DNA from: Streptomyces thermovulgaris
GTDB lineage: Bacteria > Actinomycetota > Actinomycetes > Streptomycetales > Streptomycetaceae
Direction: 5' to 3'
NCBI RefSeq assembly: GCF_002155915.1
Contig: NZ_MUME01000021.1
Location: 205 to 49,685 of the forward strand
Length of the DNA: 49,481 bases
In this document: one piece after another, positions 36,601 to 44,685 of the stretch
Layout of the letters: each line of letters starts with the position of its first letter
Numbering within the stretch: the stretch's first letter is position 1
Notes under the pieces: generated by a model
What the model was told of the DNA's origin: nothing
Seen by the model: only the letters and a program-made list of their open reading frames with translations
Database searches by the model: none
Translations under genes and position numbers: made by a program

Positions 36601-37053
36601 CTTCTTGGTGGTCGCGCGGTCGAGGACCCGTATCTCGGCGCTCTCGGGCGGCGCGGTGTCCTTGGCCGCCTTGGCCTTTCCGTTGCTTTCCGGAAGACCG
36701 ACGAGGACCGGCAGTTTGCCCGCCCTCCGGGTCGCCCCCCGCCGTTCGGGCAGTTCGGCCTCGGCGGTGGCGGCCTGGGGCCAGGTCACCTTCGGGGCGC
36801 CCCTGCGGGCGTCCCGGGCCGCGTCGTCACGGCCCCCCGCCTTCTTGGTCTTCACCTCGGAGACCGGGACCGGCTTGACCTCGTCGAGCCGGGGCAGCGA
36901 CAGCTTCCCGGCCGCCGCCGCGATGTCGGTTCCCAGGATTCCGCCGAGCATGACGGCCGCTCCGGTGACGGCCGTCGCCCGTATCCACCGCCGCTGTGTC
37001 ATGGGCGGTTTTTTGCGCCGCTTCCCCATCGCGACGCGCAAGGGATTGAACAC
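30700..37053 (-). CDS. secreted Rhs repeat protein with lysine-rich toxin-like tip
   Basis: A 2117-residue protein. The N-terminus has a twin-arginine-like signal (MTQRRWIRAT, then a hydrophobic stretch to ~residue 48), then a ~250-residue lead, a SpvB-like block (LSLSYNSQSLDGRTA), a cysteine-containing region, and many YD repeats (YDAYGRPVKV, YDALGRVTKV, YDARGREIRS). The Rhs core ends at ~31510 with GARAYDPALGRFISVDPL, NPYAYANNNPVTFSDPDGL. The last ~270 residues are the variable tip: ~110 residues of KKVVKKV-type cationic helices, then hydrophobic Gly/Ala-rich segments (TLAGVAAMIPGGQGIAAGL) and a short end (VGGWIGLGQEVSK). It looks like a contact-dependent toxin shell delivered by Sec/Tat. 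Start: GTG at 37053 (GGAGG two bases before) or ATG at 37029. Confidence 0.85.
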   Translation of the reverse strand: MFNPLRVAMGKRRKKPPMTQRRWIRATAVTGAAVMLGGILGTDIAAAAGKLSLPRLDEVKPVPVSEVKTKKAGGRDDAARDARRGAPKVTWPQAATAEAELPERRGATRRAGKLPVLVGLPESNGKAKAAKDTAPPESAEIRVLDRATTKKLGVEGVVLAVRGTGGGEDGRVRVTLDYSGFEHAYGAGWASRLSFVRLPACALEKPDDPKCARTEPLATDNDTDSRTLTADVPVDATAEPSGDAAGNGPKTMLASAAEGVTLLAATAAPSGAGGDYKATPLSPSGRWTAGTSSGGFTWAYGIQTPETPGGLEPELSLSYNSQSLDGRTAATNNQANWVGDGWSLTENYIERRYISCNDDKTGGNNTANNGELCWHSDNATMSLEGQSHELVRDDATGTWKLKDDDGTRIERLKDTARGNGDNDGEYWRITTTDGTQYYFGYNRLPGWTSGKPETDSTWTVPVYGNQSGEPCHKTAFADSWCKQAWRWNLDYVVDPNGNATAYYYASETNRYARNANAATGLGTVTAYERGGHPLRIEYGLRADNVYDTDAAMAKVEFTVAERCLPDDSFDCAPSKMTAANAKRWPDVPVDQYCREGEDCKGKIAPTFWTTKRLTKITTKVLAGGTYAPVDSWELRHELPDPGDGSTPTLWLAGITRAGHTAGSSQKLPEVTFLGQQLANRVDTTGDGIPPIVRYRVRQVNTETGSAINVTYSEPECTPGNLPAEATNTKRCYPVYWSSADSPAADYKPVKDWFHKYVVTRVLEDDLVGGSPAQQTDYTYVGGAAWAKSEDELTKPEHRTYSDFRGYGEVRTQVGNGTDGPKLDTRTRYFRGIEGAKVADFEGNEVDDHPAFAGMERAEAEYDDGELISEETTTPWRKGPTASRARPGLSALTAYMTDVAVETTRSPLKGGGWQRTKSERTFDEYGMLASETDHGDTAKTGDETCTTMTYARNTGANILELEASEKTTAGTCADPGELISEERTYYDGSTTLGAAPTRGNATRQDENDDKGTGFITVATTSYDAYGRPVKVTDAQNRAMTTEYTPATGMPTRMVVTNPLGHTLTTELDAERGVPVAEIDANGKRTDIAYDALGRVTKVWEPGRSKSRYPDSPSAAYEYRISRTEAPAITTRELRGDGSTETSYTLYDGLLRERQVQMPALGKSGRVLTETLYDSRGLEWKIYDHYYATGDPEPTLVAGDDTKAPAAVRIEYDGAGRQTKTIALKYGTETRRVTTVYDGNHTTVIPPKGGTARTTVTDALNRPIEEIEYTNEARTASQSTKYAYNARGLLERVTDPAGTVRTFAYDARGREIRSDDPDQGRTTYTYDVMDRKVSATNARGVTLTTVYDALGRTTAVKEGSELRSEWVYDTVAKGEITEARRYVNGQAYTHRITGYTDDYQPTGVQVTIPSAEGALAGTYTWEFDYNDKTGLLTGIEQPALGDLPAERVVTRYDADDQAQGLTAGGRILVNSTTYDPFGRPLRTEYNDQLRRIYRSWSYDEHTGELLRVTTDRTMAPQRVDDTHYTYDLAGNVKRIKTTTGQGEEQQTDTQCFVTDALQRLTEAWTATDDCAEGPSRSTVGGPRPYWMSYTYDALGNRIKEVHHDTNGDPAKDTVRTYAYGGQGEGKGGPNALTSVETTRDGKTETDTFTYDETGNTVTRKTGSRDQTLVWDAENQLAKVEEPGKATTEYIYDTNGERLLRKDGEGTTLYLPGGNELLLQPNGKKTGVRYYEFDGETVAVRTGDDLEFLFGDHHGTGTTAIDATTQEVVHRWLDPFGVERGAHSSPWPVDRGFVGGIMDGTGLTQLGARAYDPALGRFISVDPLVDYTEAQRINPYAYANNNPVTFSDPDGLFFGKIKNAIKKTVKKVVKTVKKVVKKAVKKVKKVVKKVKKVVKRAVKKVKKAVKKVARAVKKVVKRAVRAVKKFAKKTYKAVKRTYAKVKAKVKTVAKKAVSVAKKVGRTIADGAKKAWKAATSERFAEILGHVSTVTGTLAGVAAMIPGGQGIAAGLAAVSAGTGLASAGVYALNGQYDKAGTQLAGTTMAIMLTGAGSAANLIRGSGAVARGFRAAVGDGSNWVGVWLVRNGTNAVERGIGRGSIALKTAAANVGGWIGLGQEVSK
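31230..31500 (-). repeat. degenerate short tandem repeat coding the lysine-rich tip
   Basis: The + strand reads as repeated units of CTTCTTGACGACC / CTTCTTGACCTTC type, 9-15 bases each, giving alternating KK and VV/AV codons. The repetition favours expansion and contraction in multiples of three, so tip length may vary between strains. Confidence 0.7.
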
Positions 37054-37273
37054 TTCCTCCCCCTGTCTGCGTTCAATAAAACGGGGGCATATTACCGGCG
37101 CTTTACGGAGCACGAAACGCCCATAAAAGGACCTATCGCGCAATCGTGATCAACAGTCGAGAAAAGTTTCTGACATGTAATCAGGTGGAGGCGAAGGGCG
37201 TTCTGTCCGTATGAGCGTTTACCCTTGTGCCGTTTTCTGATCCGCCCGACGCGGCATCAAGTCGCGTCGTCAT

Positions 37274-37312
37274 GCCTCTGCCTGACTGCAGGTCAGAGCA
37301 TCAGGTAGAGGC
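37274..37312 (+). promoter_or_regulatory. leader hairpin beside the ribosome site
   Basis: GCCTCTGCCTGA (37274-37285) pairs with TCAGGTAGAGGC (37301-37312) with one mismatch. The right arm ends ~4 bases before the GGGAGGGGAG ribosome site of the DNRLRE gene. It could control translation, or be an operator in the 185-280-base divergent control region shared with Rhs. Confidence 0.4.
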
Positions 37313-37329
37313 TTCGGGAGGGGAGAATT

Positions 37330-40300
37330 TTGAGAAAGCAACCGCCTTCACGCGGCCGTAGACCGGGGGAGATGAGCCGGCTTTTCGCATGCGCGATCGT
37401 TGCCGGTCTGGCGGGCGCCGTCCTGCCCGTCACATCGTCGACAGCCGCGGAAGGAATTATTCCGCAGGCGGAACAGACACCGGCCGAGCGCGCCTTGAAA
37501 CAGGCCGCCGACACCGGACGGCGAGTGGAAGTGGTCTCGGAACGCACCGAGTACTCCACCACATTCGCCAATCCCGAGGGCACCTTCACCCAGGAGACTC
37601 ACGTCGTCCCGATCCGCGTCCGCCAAAACGGGCGGCTGGTCACGGCCGACCCGACCCTGGTCAAGGGCAAGGACGGTGTCGTGCGTCCCCGGGCGAGCGC
37701 CGTCGGCATCGAGTTCTCCGGCGGCGGCGCCCCCGCCGACGCCCCCATGGTCACCATCACCCGGGACGGCCGCAGCATGTCGCTGGACTGGCCGGGCACG
37801 CTTCCCGAGCCGGTCCTGGACGGCGACACCGCCACCTACCCCGAGGTGCTGCCCGGCGTCGACCTCAAACTGCGCGCGAGCGTCACGGGCTTCCAGCAGG
37901 TCCTGGTCGTCAAGTCCCGCGAGGCCGCCGCCCACCCCCAGCTCAAAAGGCTCAGCTACAGCCTGAGGACCGACGGCGTGCGGGCCCGTACCGACGAGGC
38001 CGGCAACCTGACCGCCGTCAACCCGGCGGGCCAGGAGGTCTTCACGGCCCCCACCCCGCTCATGTGGGACAGCTCCGGCGTCCCCGACGGGGCCGCGCCG
38101 AGCACGCTGCGCTCGGCCGGCGAGGCACTCGCCGCCCCGCAGAAGACCCAGGGTGCGAAGGCCGACGCGGCGAACAGCTTCGACCCGGCCATCGGCGCCA
38201 AGCAGGCCGCGCTGCCGGCCAAGGTCGAGGACGGCGCCCTGAAGCTCACCCCGGACGAGGATCTGCTCACCTCGCCCGACACGGTGTACCCGGTGCACAT
38301 CGACCCGTACGTCTCCGGGGGCCGCAACAACTGGGCCGCCGTCTCGAAGAACTACCCGACCACCTCGTACTGGAACAAGTCCGACAACGTCGCGCGGGTC
38401 GGCTACGAGTCGCAGACCGGCACCACCTGGCGGTCCTTCTTCACGATGGACTCCCGGAACCTGCACGGCAAGAAGATCGTCAGGTCCACGTTCCGGATCA
38501 AGAACACGCACTCCTGGTCGTGCACCAAGAAGCCGGTCACCCTGTACCTCACCGGCTCCATCAGCTCCTCCACGACCTGGAACAAGCAGCCGTCGTGGAG
38601 CACGGCGCAGGCGACCGTCACCGACTCCAAGGGCTGGTCGTCCTCCTGCCCGGCCGGGAACCTGGAGTTCTCCACGCTCGACGCGGCCACCAAGGCCTCG
38701 GCGAACAAGTGGAACACCATCACCCTCGGCCTGAAGGCGAACGAGAGCGACACCTACGGCTGGAAGAAGTTCGACGCCTCCACGGCGGTCATCTCCACCG
38801 AGTACAACACCCCGCCGGCCGCACCGTCCGCGCTCGACACCATCCCCAGCACCAGGAACAGCGCGGGCTGCGGCGACACCGCCCCGTACGGCTACATCGG
38901 TGACACCGACATCTACCTGACCGCCAAGGCCAGCGACCCCGACGGGGGCACGGTCAACGTCAAGTTCCACCTGTGGGCGACCGGCCACCACCCCAACGAC
39001 GATCCCAACGGGGTCCTGATCGTCAACCAGACCGTGTCGGTCACCTCGGGCTCGGTCGCCAAGCTCAAGGTGGCCAAGAGCACACTGCTCCCCCACCTCC
39101 AGACGGCCGACGGCAACTTCTCGTGGAAGGCCCAGGCGAGCGACGGCTCCCTCTCCTCGGACTGGACGCCGCCCCAGGGCGCGCCCGGCTGCCGCTTCGT
39201 CTTCGACCCGGAGCGCCCGAGCACTCCGCCCACCGTGAGCTCCGTGCAGTTCCCGAGCGGTGACGACGGCTGGCCGGTGAACACCAGCCCGGTGCGCACC
39301 ACGGGGCAGTTCGTCGTCACGCCCGGCGGCGCCACCGACGTGGCCGCCTACGAGTACTGGTCCACCCAGGACACGACCGTGCGCACCGCCACACCGGCGA
39401 CGCTCAACGGCACCGTGACCATCGAGCTCACCCCGACCAAGGCGGGCGCGCACTACCTGTACGTGCGCAGTGTCGACCGCGCACAGAACAAGTCCGACCT
39501 GATGGCCTACCTCTTCTACGTCAACGGCGCCGCCGCTCCCGACAAGCCGGGCGACCTCAACGGCGACGGCCACCCCGACCTGTGGGCGGTCGACGGCACC
39601 GGCACCCTGCAGCGGTACTTCGGCGACGGCACCGGCACGGCCGTCAAGGCGTCCCAGGCGGCCTCGGCGAACGGGCAGTACACGGACACGAAGACCACAC
39701 GGCGCGGCGACTGGACCGACGACGGCTTCGAGGACCTGATCGTGCTCAAGCACGACGCGACCGAGCAGCGCGACCGTCTGTGGGTCCACGCCAACGACGG
39801 CACCGGCGGGATCGACCAGGCCAACGTGCGGGAGCTGAACGTCTGGGGGCCGGAGAACGACCACTGGCAGGGCGCGGACCAGATCCTCGCCATCGGTGAC
39901 GTCGACGGTCCGCTCGACCTCGACGGCGACGGCACGATCGGCCCGAACGACCGCCCCGGCCACCCCGACCTGCTCGTCAGGAAGGGCGACCAGCTGTGGC
40001 TGTACTTCGGTTCGCCGTCCGGCTACCTCGACGAGTACGTGGAGCAGCCCCCCGTGCTGATCGGCGACGAGGGCTGGTCGGGGCTGGAGCTCTTCGCTCC
40101 GGGCGACGCCACCGGTGACGGCCGCGTCGACCTGATCGCCCGCGACACGTCCACCGGTGTCCTGTACCGCTACAACAGCACGGGTCCGAACGGCGAGGGC
40201 CTCGGCGCCGACCCCGTCCAGATCGGCACCTCCTGGACCCTGACCAACCGGCCGCTGGTCACCTCGGTGCCGGACGTCCAGGGCGACGGCCAGCCGTCCG

Positions 40301-40404
40301 TCTGGGCCACCGACGCCTCCGGGAACCTGCTCTTCTACCCGCAGATCAAGGGCGGCGGCAATGTCGTCGGCTCGGGCCTGTCCGGCTTCCGGTCCCTGAC
40401 CTGA
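37330..40404 (+). CDS. secreted DNRLRE / FG-GAP repeat protein
   Basis: A 1024-residue exported protein. Signal peptide to ~residue 40 (SRLFACAIVAGLAGAVLP). Residues ~45-300 are the region that also leads many Streptomyces Rhs proteins (PIRVRQNGRLVTADPTL, LPGVDLKLRASVTGFQQ). Residues ~320-490 form a DNRLRE-type beta domain (HIDPYVSGGRNNWAAVS, WRSFFTMDSRNLHGKKI), followed by Fn3-like domains, and from ~735 to the end FG-GAP/VCBS propeller blades with calcium loops (DLNGDGHPDLWAVDGTG, DLDGDGTIGPNDRPGHPDL). Start: TTG at 37330 behind GGAGGGGAG; ATG at 37372 is the alternative. Divergent from Rhs and probably its surface partner; that is inference. Confidence 0.82.
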   Translation: MRKQPPSRGRRPGEMSRLFACAIVAGLAGAVLPVTSSTAAEGIIPQAEQTPAERALKQAADTGRRVEVVSERTEYSTTFANPEGTFTQETHVVPIRVRQNGRLVTADPTLVKGKDGVVRPRASAVGIEFSGGGAPADAPMVTITRDGRSMSLDWPGTLPEPVLDGDTATYPEVLPGVDLKLRASVTGFQQVLVVKSREAAAHPQLKRLSYSLRTDGVRARTDEAGNLTAVNPAGQEVFTAPTPLMWDSSGVPDGAAPSTLRSAGEALAAPQKTQGAKADAANSFDPAIGAKQAALPAKVEDGALKLTPDEDLLTSPDTVYPVHIDPYVSGGRNNWAAVSKNYPTTSYWNKSDNVARVGYESQTGTTWRSFFTMDSRNLHGKKIVRSTFRIKNTHSWSCTKKPVTLYLTGSISSSTTWNKQPSWSTAQATVTDSKGWSSSCPAGNLEFSTLDAATKASANKWNTITLGLKANESDTYGWKKFDASTAVISTEYNTPPAAPSALDTIPSTRNSAGCGDTAPYGYIGDTDIYLTAKASDPDGGTVNVKFHLWATGHHPNDDPNGVLIVNQTVSVTSGSVAKLKVAKSTLLPHLQTADGNFSWKAQASDGSLSSDWTPPQGAPGCRFVFDPERPSTPPTVSSVQFPSGDDGWPVNTSPVRTTGQFVVTPGGATDVAAYEYWSTQDTTVRTATPATLNGTVTIELTPTKAGAHYLYVRSVDRAQNKSDLMAYLFYVNGAAAPDKPGDLNGDGHPDLWAVDGTGTLQRYFGDGTGTAVKASQAASANGQYTDTKTTRRGDWTDDGFEDLIVLKHDATEQRDRLWVHANDGTGGIDQANVRELNVWGPENDHWQGADQILAIGDVDGPLDLDGDGTIGPNDRPGHPDLLVRKGDQLWLYFGSPSGYLDEYVEQPPVLIGDEGWSGLELFAPGDATGDGRVDLIARDTSTGVLYRYNSTGPNGEGLGADPVQIGTSWTLTNRPLVTSVPDVQGDGQPSVWATDASGNLLFYPQIKGGGNVVGSGLSGFRSLT

Positions 40405-40428
40405 CCGACCGGTCCGCTCCCCGACGGC

Positions 40429-40460
40429 GTGCGCCCCGGAGCCGTGGCTCCGGGGCGCAC
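40429..40460. terminator. bidirectional terminator
   Basis: Perfect 15-bp stem GTGCGCCCCGGAGCC / GGCTCCGGGGCGCAC with a 2-base loop, between the convergent DNRLRE and mazG genes. Confidence 0.8.
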
Positions 40461-40481
40461 AGCCGTTCACGGGGGCCGGTC

Positions 40482-41537
40482 TCAGGCCTCGTGCTCCTCG
40501 AGGCCCTCGGGCTCCCCGGGCTCCCCGGGCTCCCCGGGGTCCTTCTGCTCCTTCTTCTGCTTCTCCTCGACGGCCCGGATCGCGTCCCGGTAGGCCCGTG
40601 CCGCCGCCCGCAGTGCCGCCTCCGGGTCCACGCCCTCCGCCTCGGCCCGGACCGCCAGTGCCAGCAGCTCGTAGCCGATGCCCTCGACGGGGGGCAGCGG
40701 AACGTCCAGCCCCGCCGTGCGGACCCGGGACGCCAGCTTCGCCGCGAGGGCGAGGCCGGGCTGGCCGAGCGGGATGCCCTCGGTGACGGAGGCGCGCCGC
40801 TTCTCGACGGCCTTGGTGCGCAGCCAGTGCGCCCTGACCTCCTCCGGAGTCCTCGCGGTCTCCTCGCCGAAGACGTGCGGGTGCCGGTGGATCAGCTTGT
40901 CGACGATGGTGCCGGCCACGTCGTCGATGGAGAACGGCTCCTCGGGGTCCTCCTCGGCGATACGGGCGTGGAAGACCACCTGGAGCAGTACGTCGCCGAG
41001 CTCCTCGCGCAGCTCCTCCCGGTCGCCGTCCTCGATCGCCTCGACCAGCTCGTACGCCTCCTCGATGCCGTACTTCGCCAGTCCCTTGTGGGTCTGCTGC
41101 GACGACCAGGGGCACTCGGCGCGGATGCGGTCCATGACCTGGACGAGGTCGAGCAGACGGGCGCCCGGCAGGTCGTAGGAGGCGGGCAGCAGCTCCAGCT
41201 CCGGCATCCTCGTCCGGCCGGAACCGGCCAGGCGGGCCAGGCCGTCGGTCACGGCGGGCTCGCCCTCCCCGGTGGCCACGACCACGACCGTACGGCCGCC
41301 GGCGCACGCCTCGACCAGCTCCTCGGCGGTCGGGGACGCCTCCTCGACCGTCACCCCGGCCTCCCGCAGATACGGCAGCTGCGGATGCGCCCCGTCCGCG
41401 CACAGCACGCGGTCGGCGGTGCGCAGCGCCTGCCAGGCGGGCCAGGACAGCAGGCCGGGGGCGACCCGGTGACTGGTGGTGAGCAGGACGATCCGGCCCG
41501 GGGCCGTTTCGGGGGTGGTCGCGCTGGTGGTGTTCAC
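40482..41537 (-). CDS. mazG: nucleoside triphosphate pyrophosphohydrolase MazG
   Basis: A 351-residue cytosolic house-cleaning enzyme hydrolysing NTPs to NMP and pyrophosphate. The N-terminal ~120 residues (GRIVLLTTSHRVAPGLL, VVVVATGEGEPAVTDGL) look like a shortened tetrapyrrole-methylase-type domain as in YabN. The MazG domain begins at LLDLVQVMDRIRAECPW and shows the metal-binding EExxE..ExxD set (GIEEAYELVEAIEDGD, REELGDVLLQVVFHARIAEE), followed by HRHPHVFGEE. The tail is a Glu/Pro/Gly/Lys-rich repeat. Start: GTG at 41537 with CGGAG. Confidence 0.92.
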   Translation of the reverse strand: MNTTSATTPETAPGRIVLLTTSHRVAPGLLSWPAWQALRTADRVLCADGAHPQLPYLREAGVTVEEASPTAEELVEACAGGRTVVVVATGEGEPAVTDGLARLAGSGRTRMPELELLPASYDLPGARLLDLVQVMDRIRAECPWSSQQTHKGLAKYGIEEAYELVEAIEDGDREELREELGDVLLQVVFHARIAEEDPEEPFSIDDVAGTIVDKLIHRHPHVFGEETARTPEEVRAHWLRTKAVEKRRASVTEGIPLGQPGLALAAKLASRVRTAGLDVPLPPVEGIGYELLALAVRAEAEGVDPEAALRAAARAYRDAIRAVEEKQKKEQKDPGEPGEPGEPEGLEEHEA

Positions 41538-41647
41538 GCTCCGAACGTAACGCACCAGGCCGGCACCGCCCCGGGGCAGCCCGAGCGGACCCGGACCGGC
41601 CAGGGCCGACGCCGGCCGGCACCGATCGGACGTGAGTCAGCCGCGGA

Positions 41648-42280
41648 TCAGCTGACGGCCGAGACGTCCTTCAGCCACGGCGTCTTCGCCTCCACCCGGC
41701 TGGGCTGCCGGCTGTCCCAGCTGCCGTAGCGCGGGTTGAGGTCGATGTCCAGTTCGTCGGAGGCCTTGGACAGCGCCTTCCAGAAGTCCGGCCGGCTGGT
41801 GTCGGTCCCCAGCCGCTCCGCGAGCTTCTGCGCCTTCAGCTGCAGACGCAGGTTCTCGTCGAGGCGCTGCGGCGGCACCCCGAACTGGTTCAGCCAGTTG
41901 GTCTCCAGCGCCTTGGCACCGCCCGTGCGCTGCTCCATCTCGGAGCGCAGCTGCTGGACCTCGCGGCGGGTGACCTTGACGCCGGCGCTGTCGGCGGCGT
42001 GCTCGAGCACCCGGTCGAGGACCATCTGGTGCAGGGTGTCCCGGGTGAGGGTGCTGGTCCTGGCGACGATCTGCTGGTACTGCGTCTCGTCGGCCACCGC
42101 GGACCGCTGCGCCTGGCGTACCTCGTTCACCCTGTTCTGCAGCTGCGCCACGGTGATCCGCTGTCCGCCGACGATGGCCGCCGCGCCGGGATGCGCGTCG
42201 CTGCCGCAGGCAGTGAGCAGGGGGGCCGCCGCGACGATCACGGCGGACAGGACGAGCGCGGTGCGACGGCGGCGGTGCAA
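41648..42280 (-). CDS. SurA N-terminal domain lipoprotein
   Basis: A 210-residue lipoprotein. Start: TTG at 42280, five bases after GGGAGG, then a basic RRRRTALVLS, a hydrophobic core and the lipobox LLTAC, which would be lipidated at Cys. The mature part is mostly helical (VGGQRITVAQLQNRVNEV, HQMVLDRVLEHAADSAG, VKVTRREVQQLRSEM) and matches the SurA-type chaperone N-domain without a PPIase domain. It probably assists folding of exported proteins on the outer face of the membrane. The longer in-frame reading to 43033 has no support. Confidence 0.85.
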   Translation of the reverse strand: MHRRRRTALVLSAVIVAAAPLLTACGSDAHPGAAAIVGGQRITVAQLQNRVNEVRQAQRSAVADETQYQQIVARTSTLTRDTLHQMVLDRVLEHAADSAGVKVTRREVQQLRSEMEQRTGGAKALETNWLNQFGVPPQRLDENLRLQLKAQKLAERLGTDTSRPDFWKALSKASDELDIDLNPRYGSWDSRQPSRVEAKTPWLKDVSAVS

Positions 42281-42942
42281 GGAAACCTCCCGAGGAGTTT
42301 GTGCGGTGGTGCACAAGGTCTTGCGGTGATCGATGGTAGGCAGCGGCCGTGCTCCGGCCAAGCCATTGGACCAACGATTCATCGCGACTTCGGGCACCGC
42401 CGCCCCAATCCCGCCGGTGGCGTCCGGCCGGGCCGGCCCGTGATCGCCCCCGGCGCGGATCATCACGTTCTCGAAGCGGTCCTCCCGGCCGGGGCCGTCC
42501 GCCCCCTCCCGTGGTCTGGCCTTGCCCTCCGTACCTGCTTGGAGGGTGGAGACGGAAAAGCGCCTGGAGGCCGGCTGGCTCCAGCGGATCGTCCGGTCGG
42601 TCCTGGTGCGGGGCTCGGTGGGCCTGCTGGTGCGGGTCCCGTTCCTGTATGCGGCGATCCGCCGCGGCCGGGGCTCGGACTGGGGGCGTTCGCGGCGTTC
42701 GCCCTCCGCAAGTGCGTGACGCTCTCGTGGAGGGGCCTCACGTCCCGAGGCGACGGCGACCCGCTCCTGGGCGTCGTCGTCCTGCTGTGCCTGCCGGCGG
42801 CGACGCTGATGCCGCTGTTCGCCGTCTTCGACAAGCGGCAGCCGGCGCAGCAGGCGCAGACGGCGTACGGGACGCCGCCGGCGCCTGTTCAAGACAGGCG
42901 CACGGCTGCTCGTACGGGCGGTAGGGGCAGCCCCGGCTCCGG
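42281..42942. other. intergenic region between SurA-like and M16-like genes
   Basis: About 660 bases. Beyond the promoter side of the SurA-like gene (42281-42400), it contains only the broken gene at 42547-42890. No other signal stands out. Confidence 0.4.
42547..42890 (+). pseudogene. broken small membrane protein gene
   Basis: From GTG at 42547 one frame reads VETEKRLEAGWLQRIVRSV, then VSLLVRVPFLYAAI-like hydrophobic sequence to ~42660. Another frame then reads LGLGAFAAFALRKCVTLSW and GVVVLLCLPAATLMPLFAVF to ~42830, a clear membrane helix. Neither frame gives a complete protein, so I infer a frameshift near 42670 and a lost end. Family not recognised. Confidence 0.35.
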
Positions 42943-44685
42943 TCACAGCCGGCGGGTGCGGCGCAGGATGCTGACGGCCGGCCAGCTCACCAGGCCGGTG
43001 AACCCCCACAGGAAGGCCGAGATGGCGATCCACTCACCTGTGCTGAGCTCGGGATCCTCGGCCCCGAAGACCGTGAACGAGAGAGCCAGGAAGGCGCACA
43101 GGGCGCCGAGCAGCCCGAAGACGACCACGGCCACCGTCTGGAGGGCGGTCCGCCGGGGGAGCGCGGCCCGCTGCGACGAGCCGGCGTGGGGCGCGCCGCT
43201 TCCGTCGGGGGCCGGTCCCGGTTTCGGCACGGGCGGCCGCTCCCTGGGCGGCATCCCCACCACCGCGGCCGGCGGCACGGCGGCGGCCACGGCCGCCATG
43301 GTGGGGGCGTCGACGCCGTACAAGCCGGGCTCCACGTCGACGATCACACCGTCGGTGCCGATGAACCGACGGCCGCCGTCCGGCCAGCTCAGCACAGCCG
43401 CGCACGCACGGTAGAGCACGGTCGCCGCGCGTTCCGTGCCGTCCTGCGCACGCGTCGTCACGCTGACCCCCTCCTCCCCCACGATCAGCGCCGAGCCGTC
43501 GTTGCTCTTCGAGGCGAACCGCCGTCCGGTCACGGCGTGCGGCGAGCTCGTCGGGGCCGCCGTGTACCCGGCCCAGTCCGCGCTGTGCCCACCGGGCACC
43601 TGCATCAGAGCCGTTTCCGCCGCCTCCAGAGCCACCTTGTGCACGTCCTCGGCTGTCACCGCCCGCAGCTCGGCGCGCAGCTCGTCGAGGGTGCGCAAGG
43701 ACCGCCCGGCGAGCAGGTCCTCCGCCATGGCGGGCAGCCGCCGTACGGCCGCGTCGGGCGCGGTCAGCGCACTGTCGGCCCGGGTGCGGACCGCGTCCAG
43801 GTCGCCCTGGCCGATCCGGCCCACCTGGAGCGCGGCGAGGACGTCGACGAAGCCGCCGAGCACCGCGTCCTGCTTGGACGGCAGGGCGTCCGCGAAGGCC
43901 GTCACCACGGCGAATCCGTCACGGCGCGCGGTGCAGTCGGTTGCCGCCGTGTACGAGAAGCCGCCTTCCTGGCGCAGGGCACGGGACAGCTCCCTCTCGA
44001 GGACACCCGCGTACAGCTGGGCGGCGGCGCTGTCGGTCACGACGGCGTCCAGCAGCACGCCGCCCGTGCCTTCGGAGAAGTAGGCGGGGGTGGTGGGAAG
44101 GGCGGAGGTGACGGCGGGCAGGGAACGGCGCTGACCGGCGGGCAGCTTGAGCGTGAGCCCCTCCGGCAGGCGCTCACCGGCGACCCACAGCACGGCGTTG
44201 CCCTGGGTGAACCAGGTCTGCGCCCAGGCCTCCACCTCCTGCGGCCCCAGGTTCCGCACGCCCCACTCCGGGTAGCTGACCAGACCGTATCCCTGGGCGC
44301 CGTAGCGCCACAGCGGCAGGAGAGGGAGCTCGCGCCGCGCCTCCTCGGTGCGCAGGATCTCCTTCTCGGTCTCCAGGCGTTCCATGGGCAGAGCGGTGAG
44401 GGAGTCGCAGACGCCCTGGAGGTAGGCGACCACCTCGTGTTCGGTGCCCTCCACGTGGAAGTGGGTGAAGGCGGCCTTGGTGGCGCCGTTGAAGTGGTAG
44501 TCGGCCAGGCCCTGGCGGTGCAGGGCCAGGTGCTCCACCAGGTGGGTGACGCCGGCGCGGGCCAGCGTCTCGTCGGCGATGCCGACGCGGAAGACCAGTC
44601 CGGCGCGCATCGGTCCGGCGGCCTGTGCGAAAAGGGTGGGTATGCCGTCGGTCTCGGTGAGGCGGACGGTGGCCTGTGGGTTCAT
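42943..44685 (-). CDS. M16-peptidase-like protein with C-terminal membrane anchor
   Basis: A 580-residue protein. Residues ~1-200 resemble the M16 (pitrilysin) N-domain and contain HLVEH, the HxxEH zinc site, with a downstream Glu-rich helix (ERLETEKEILRTEEARRE) that could give the third ligand. Residues ~200-370 resemble the inactive second M16 lobe (YFSEGTGGVLLDAVVTDSAAA, ELSRALRQEGGFSYTA). A Pro-rich linker leads to two C-terminal membrane helices (VAVVVFGLLGALCAFLALSF, WIAISAFLWGFTGLVSWPA). An anchored single-chain version is unusual. Start: ATG at 44685 with CAGGGA. It lies 120 bases downstream of the DUF4034-like gene. Substrate unknown. Confidence 0.7.
   Translation of the reverse strand: MNPQATVRLTETDGIPTLFAQAAGPMRAGLVFRVGIADETLARAGVTHLVEHLALHRQGLADYHFNGATKAAFTHFHVEGTEHEVVAYLQGVCDSLTALPMERLETEKEILRTEEARRELPLLPLWRYGAQGYGLVSYPEWGVRNLGPQEVEAWAQTWFTQGNAVLWVAGERLPEGLTLKLPAGQRRSLPAVTSALPTTPAYFSEGTGGVLLDAVVTDSAAAQLYAGVLERELSRALRQEGGFSYTAATDCTARRDGFAVVTAFADALPSKQDAVLGGFVDVLAALQVGRIGQGDLDAVRTRADSALTAPDAAVRRLPAMAEDLLAGRSLRTLDELRAELRAVTAEDVHKVALEAAETALMQVPGGHSADWAGYTAAPTSSPHAVTGRRFASKSNDGSALIVGEEGVSVTTRAQDGTERAATVLYRACAAVLSWPDGGRRFIGTDGVIVDVEPGLYGVDAPTMAAVAAAVPPAAVVGMPPRERPPVPKPGPAPDGSGAPHAGSSQRAALPRRTALQTVAVVVFGLLGALCAFLALSFTVFGAEDPELSTGEWIAISAFLWGFTGLVSWPAVSILRRTRRL

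Noticed and set aside
31108..37149. A 2013-codon open frame on the + strand opposite the Rhs gene
   Set aside because: It mirrors third-position GC bias of the Rhs gene, is dominated by Gly/Val/Leu/Arg without domain motifs, and has no ribosome site.
37348..41622. A 1424-codon minus-strand frame opposite the DNRLRE gene and overlapping mazG
   Set aside because: Shadow frame of a high-GC gene; no motifs, and it runs through a terminator and a well-supported gene.
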